Part shown: positions 7,564 to 8,708 of the stretch, one piece after another
How the letters are laid out: each line of letters opens with the position of its first letter
Numbering within the stretch: position 1 is the stretch's first letter
Source of the DNA: CAJQND01 sp051010055
GTDB taxonomy: Bacteria > Pseudomonadota > Alphaproteobacteria > Rhizobiales > CAJQND01
DNA length: 8,708 nucleotides
Reading direction: 5' to 3'
NCBI GenBank assembly: GCA_051010055.1
Contig: JBPCVY010000012.1
Span: 1-8,708, forward strand
Notes under the pieces: model-generated
The model's input: the letters and a program-made list of their open reading frames with translations, nothing else
Databases searched by the model: none
What the model was told of the DNA's origin: nothing
Translations under genes and position numbers: made by a program

Positions 7564-7568
7564 CAATG

Positions 7569-7600
7569 AAAAAAGACCGCCCCGGTTTCCCGGAGCGGCC
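7569..7600 (-). terminator. Rho-independent terminator of groL
   Basis: Read on the minus strand, GGCCGCTCCGG pairs with CCGGGGCGGTC across a GAAA tetraloop. This gives an 11-bp stem with two G-U wobbles (plus-strand arms 7575-7585 and 7590-7600), followed at once by six T residues (7574 down to 7569). On the plus strand the two wobbles become A-C mismatches and only two T residues follow, so the signal is directional. It lies 34 nt past the groL stop and only 5 nt from the stop of the converging gene. Confidence 0.92.
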
Positions 7601-7617
7601 TTCAGCAATTAGGAGCT

Positions 7618-8708
<1,091 letters not shown>

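Overview
The window looks like an ordinary stretch of an alphaproteobacterial chromosome, most likely from Hyphomicrobiales (rhizobia and relatives). The evidence is a histidyl-tRNA synthetase of the divergent alphaproteobacterial type (about 500 residues, motif-2 loop RNEKPGPGR), a hisS-hisZ-hisG cluster with a short-form HisG, and a GroEL gene close by. Base and codon use look even throughout. I see no insertion sequence, phage gene, tRNA, CRISPR array or other sign of transfer. No gene-free stretch exceeds 100 bases.

Layout. (1) Bases 1-654, plus strand: C-terminal half of the glycolate oxidase iron-sulfur subunit GlcF, cut by the left edge. (2) 743-2911, plus: malate synthase G (glcB). 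Together these make a glycolate -> glyoxylate -> malate module. (3) 2998-6334, plus: hisS, hisZ and hisG, almost abutting (gaps of 6 and 1 nt). HisS charges tRNA-His. HisZ, a catalytically inactive HisRS paralogue, pairs with short HisG to form the ATP phosphoribosyltransferase that starts histidine synthesis. The 86-bp leader before hisS carries a clear inverted repeat. (4) 6385-7563, plus: a gene I do not recognise, with a TTG start, a good ribosome-binding site and a Sec-type signal peptide. It is probably a periplasmic protein. (5) 7635-8708, minus: C-terminal two thirds of the chaperonin GroEL, cut by the right edge. It converges on the unknown gene across a 71-bp gap that holds a strong terminator reading on the minus strand.

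I found no convincing new multi-gene system. The points most worth following up are the unrecognised exported protein, the HisRS motif-2 loop that implies an unusual tRNA-His, and the inverted repeat just upstream of the hisS start codon.
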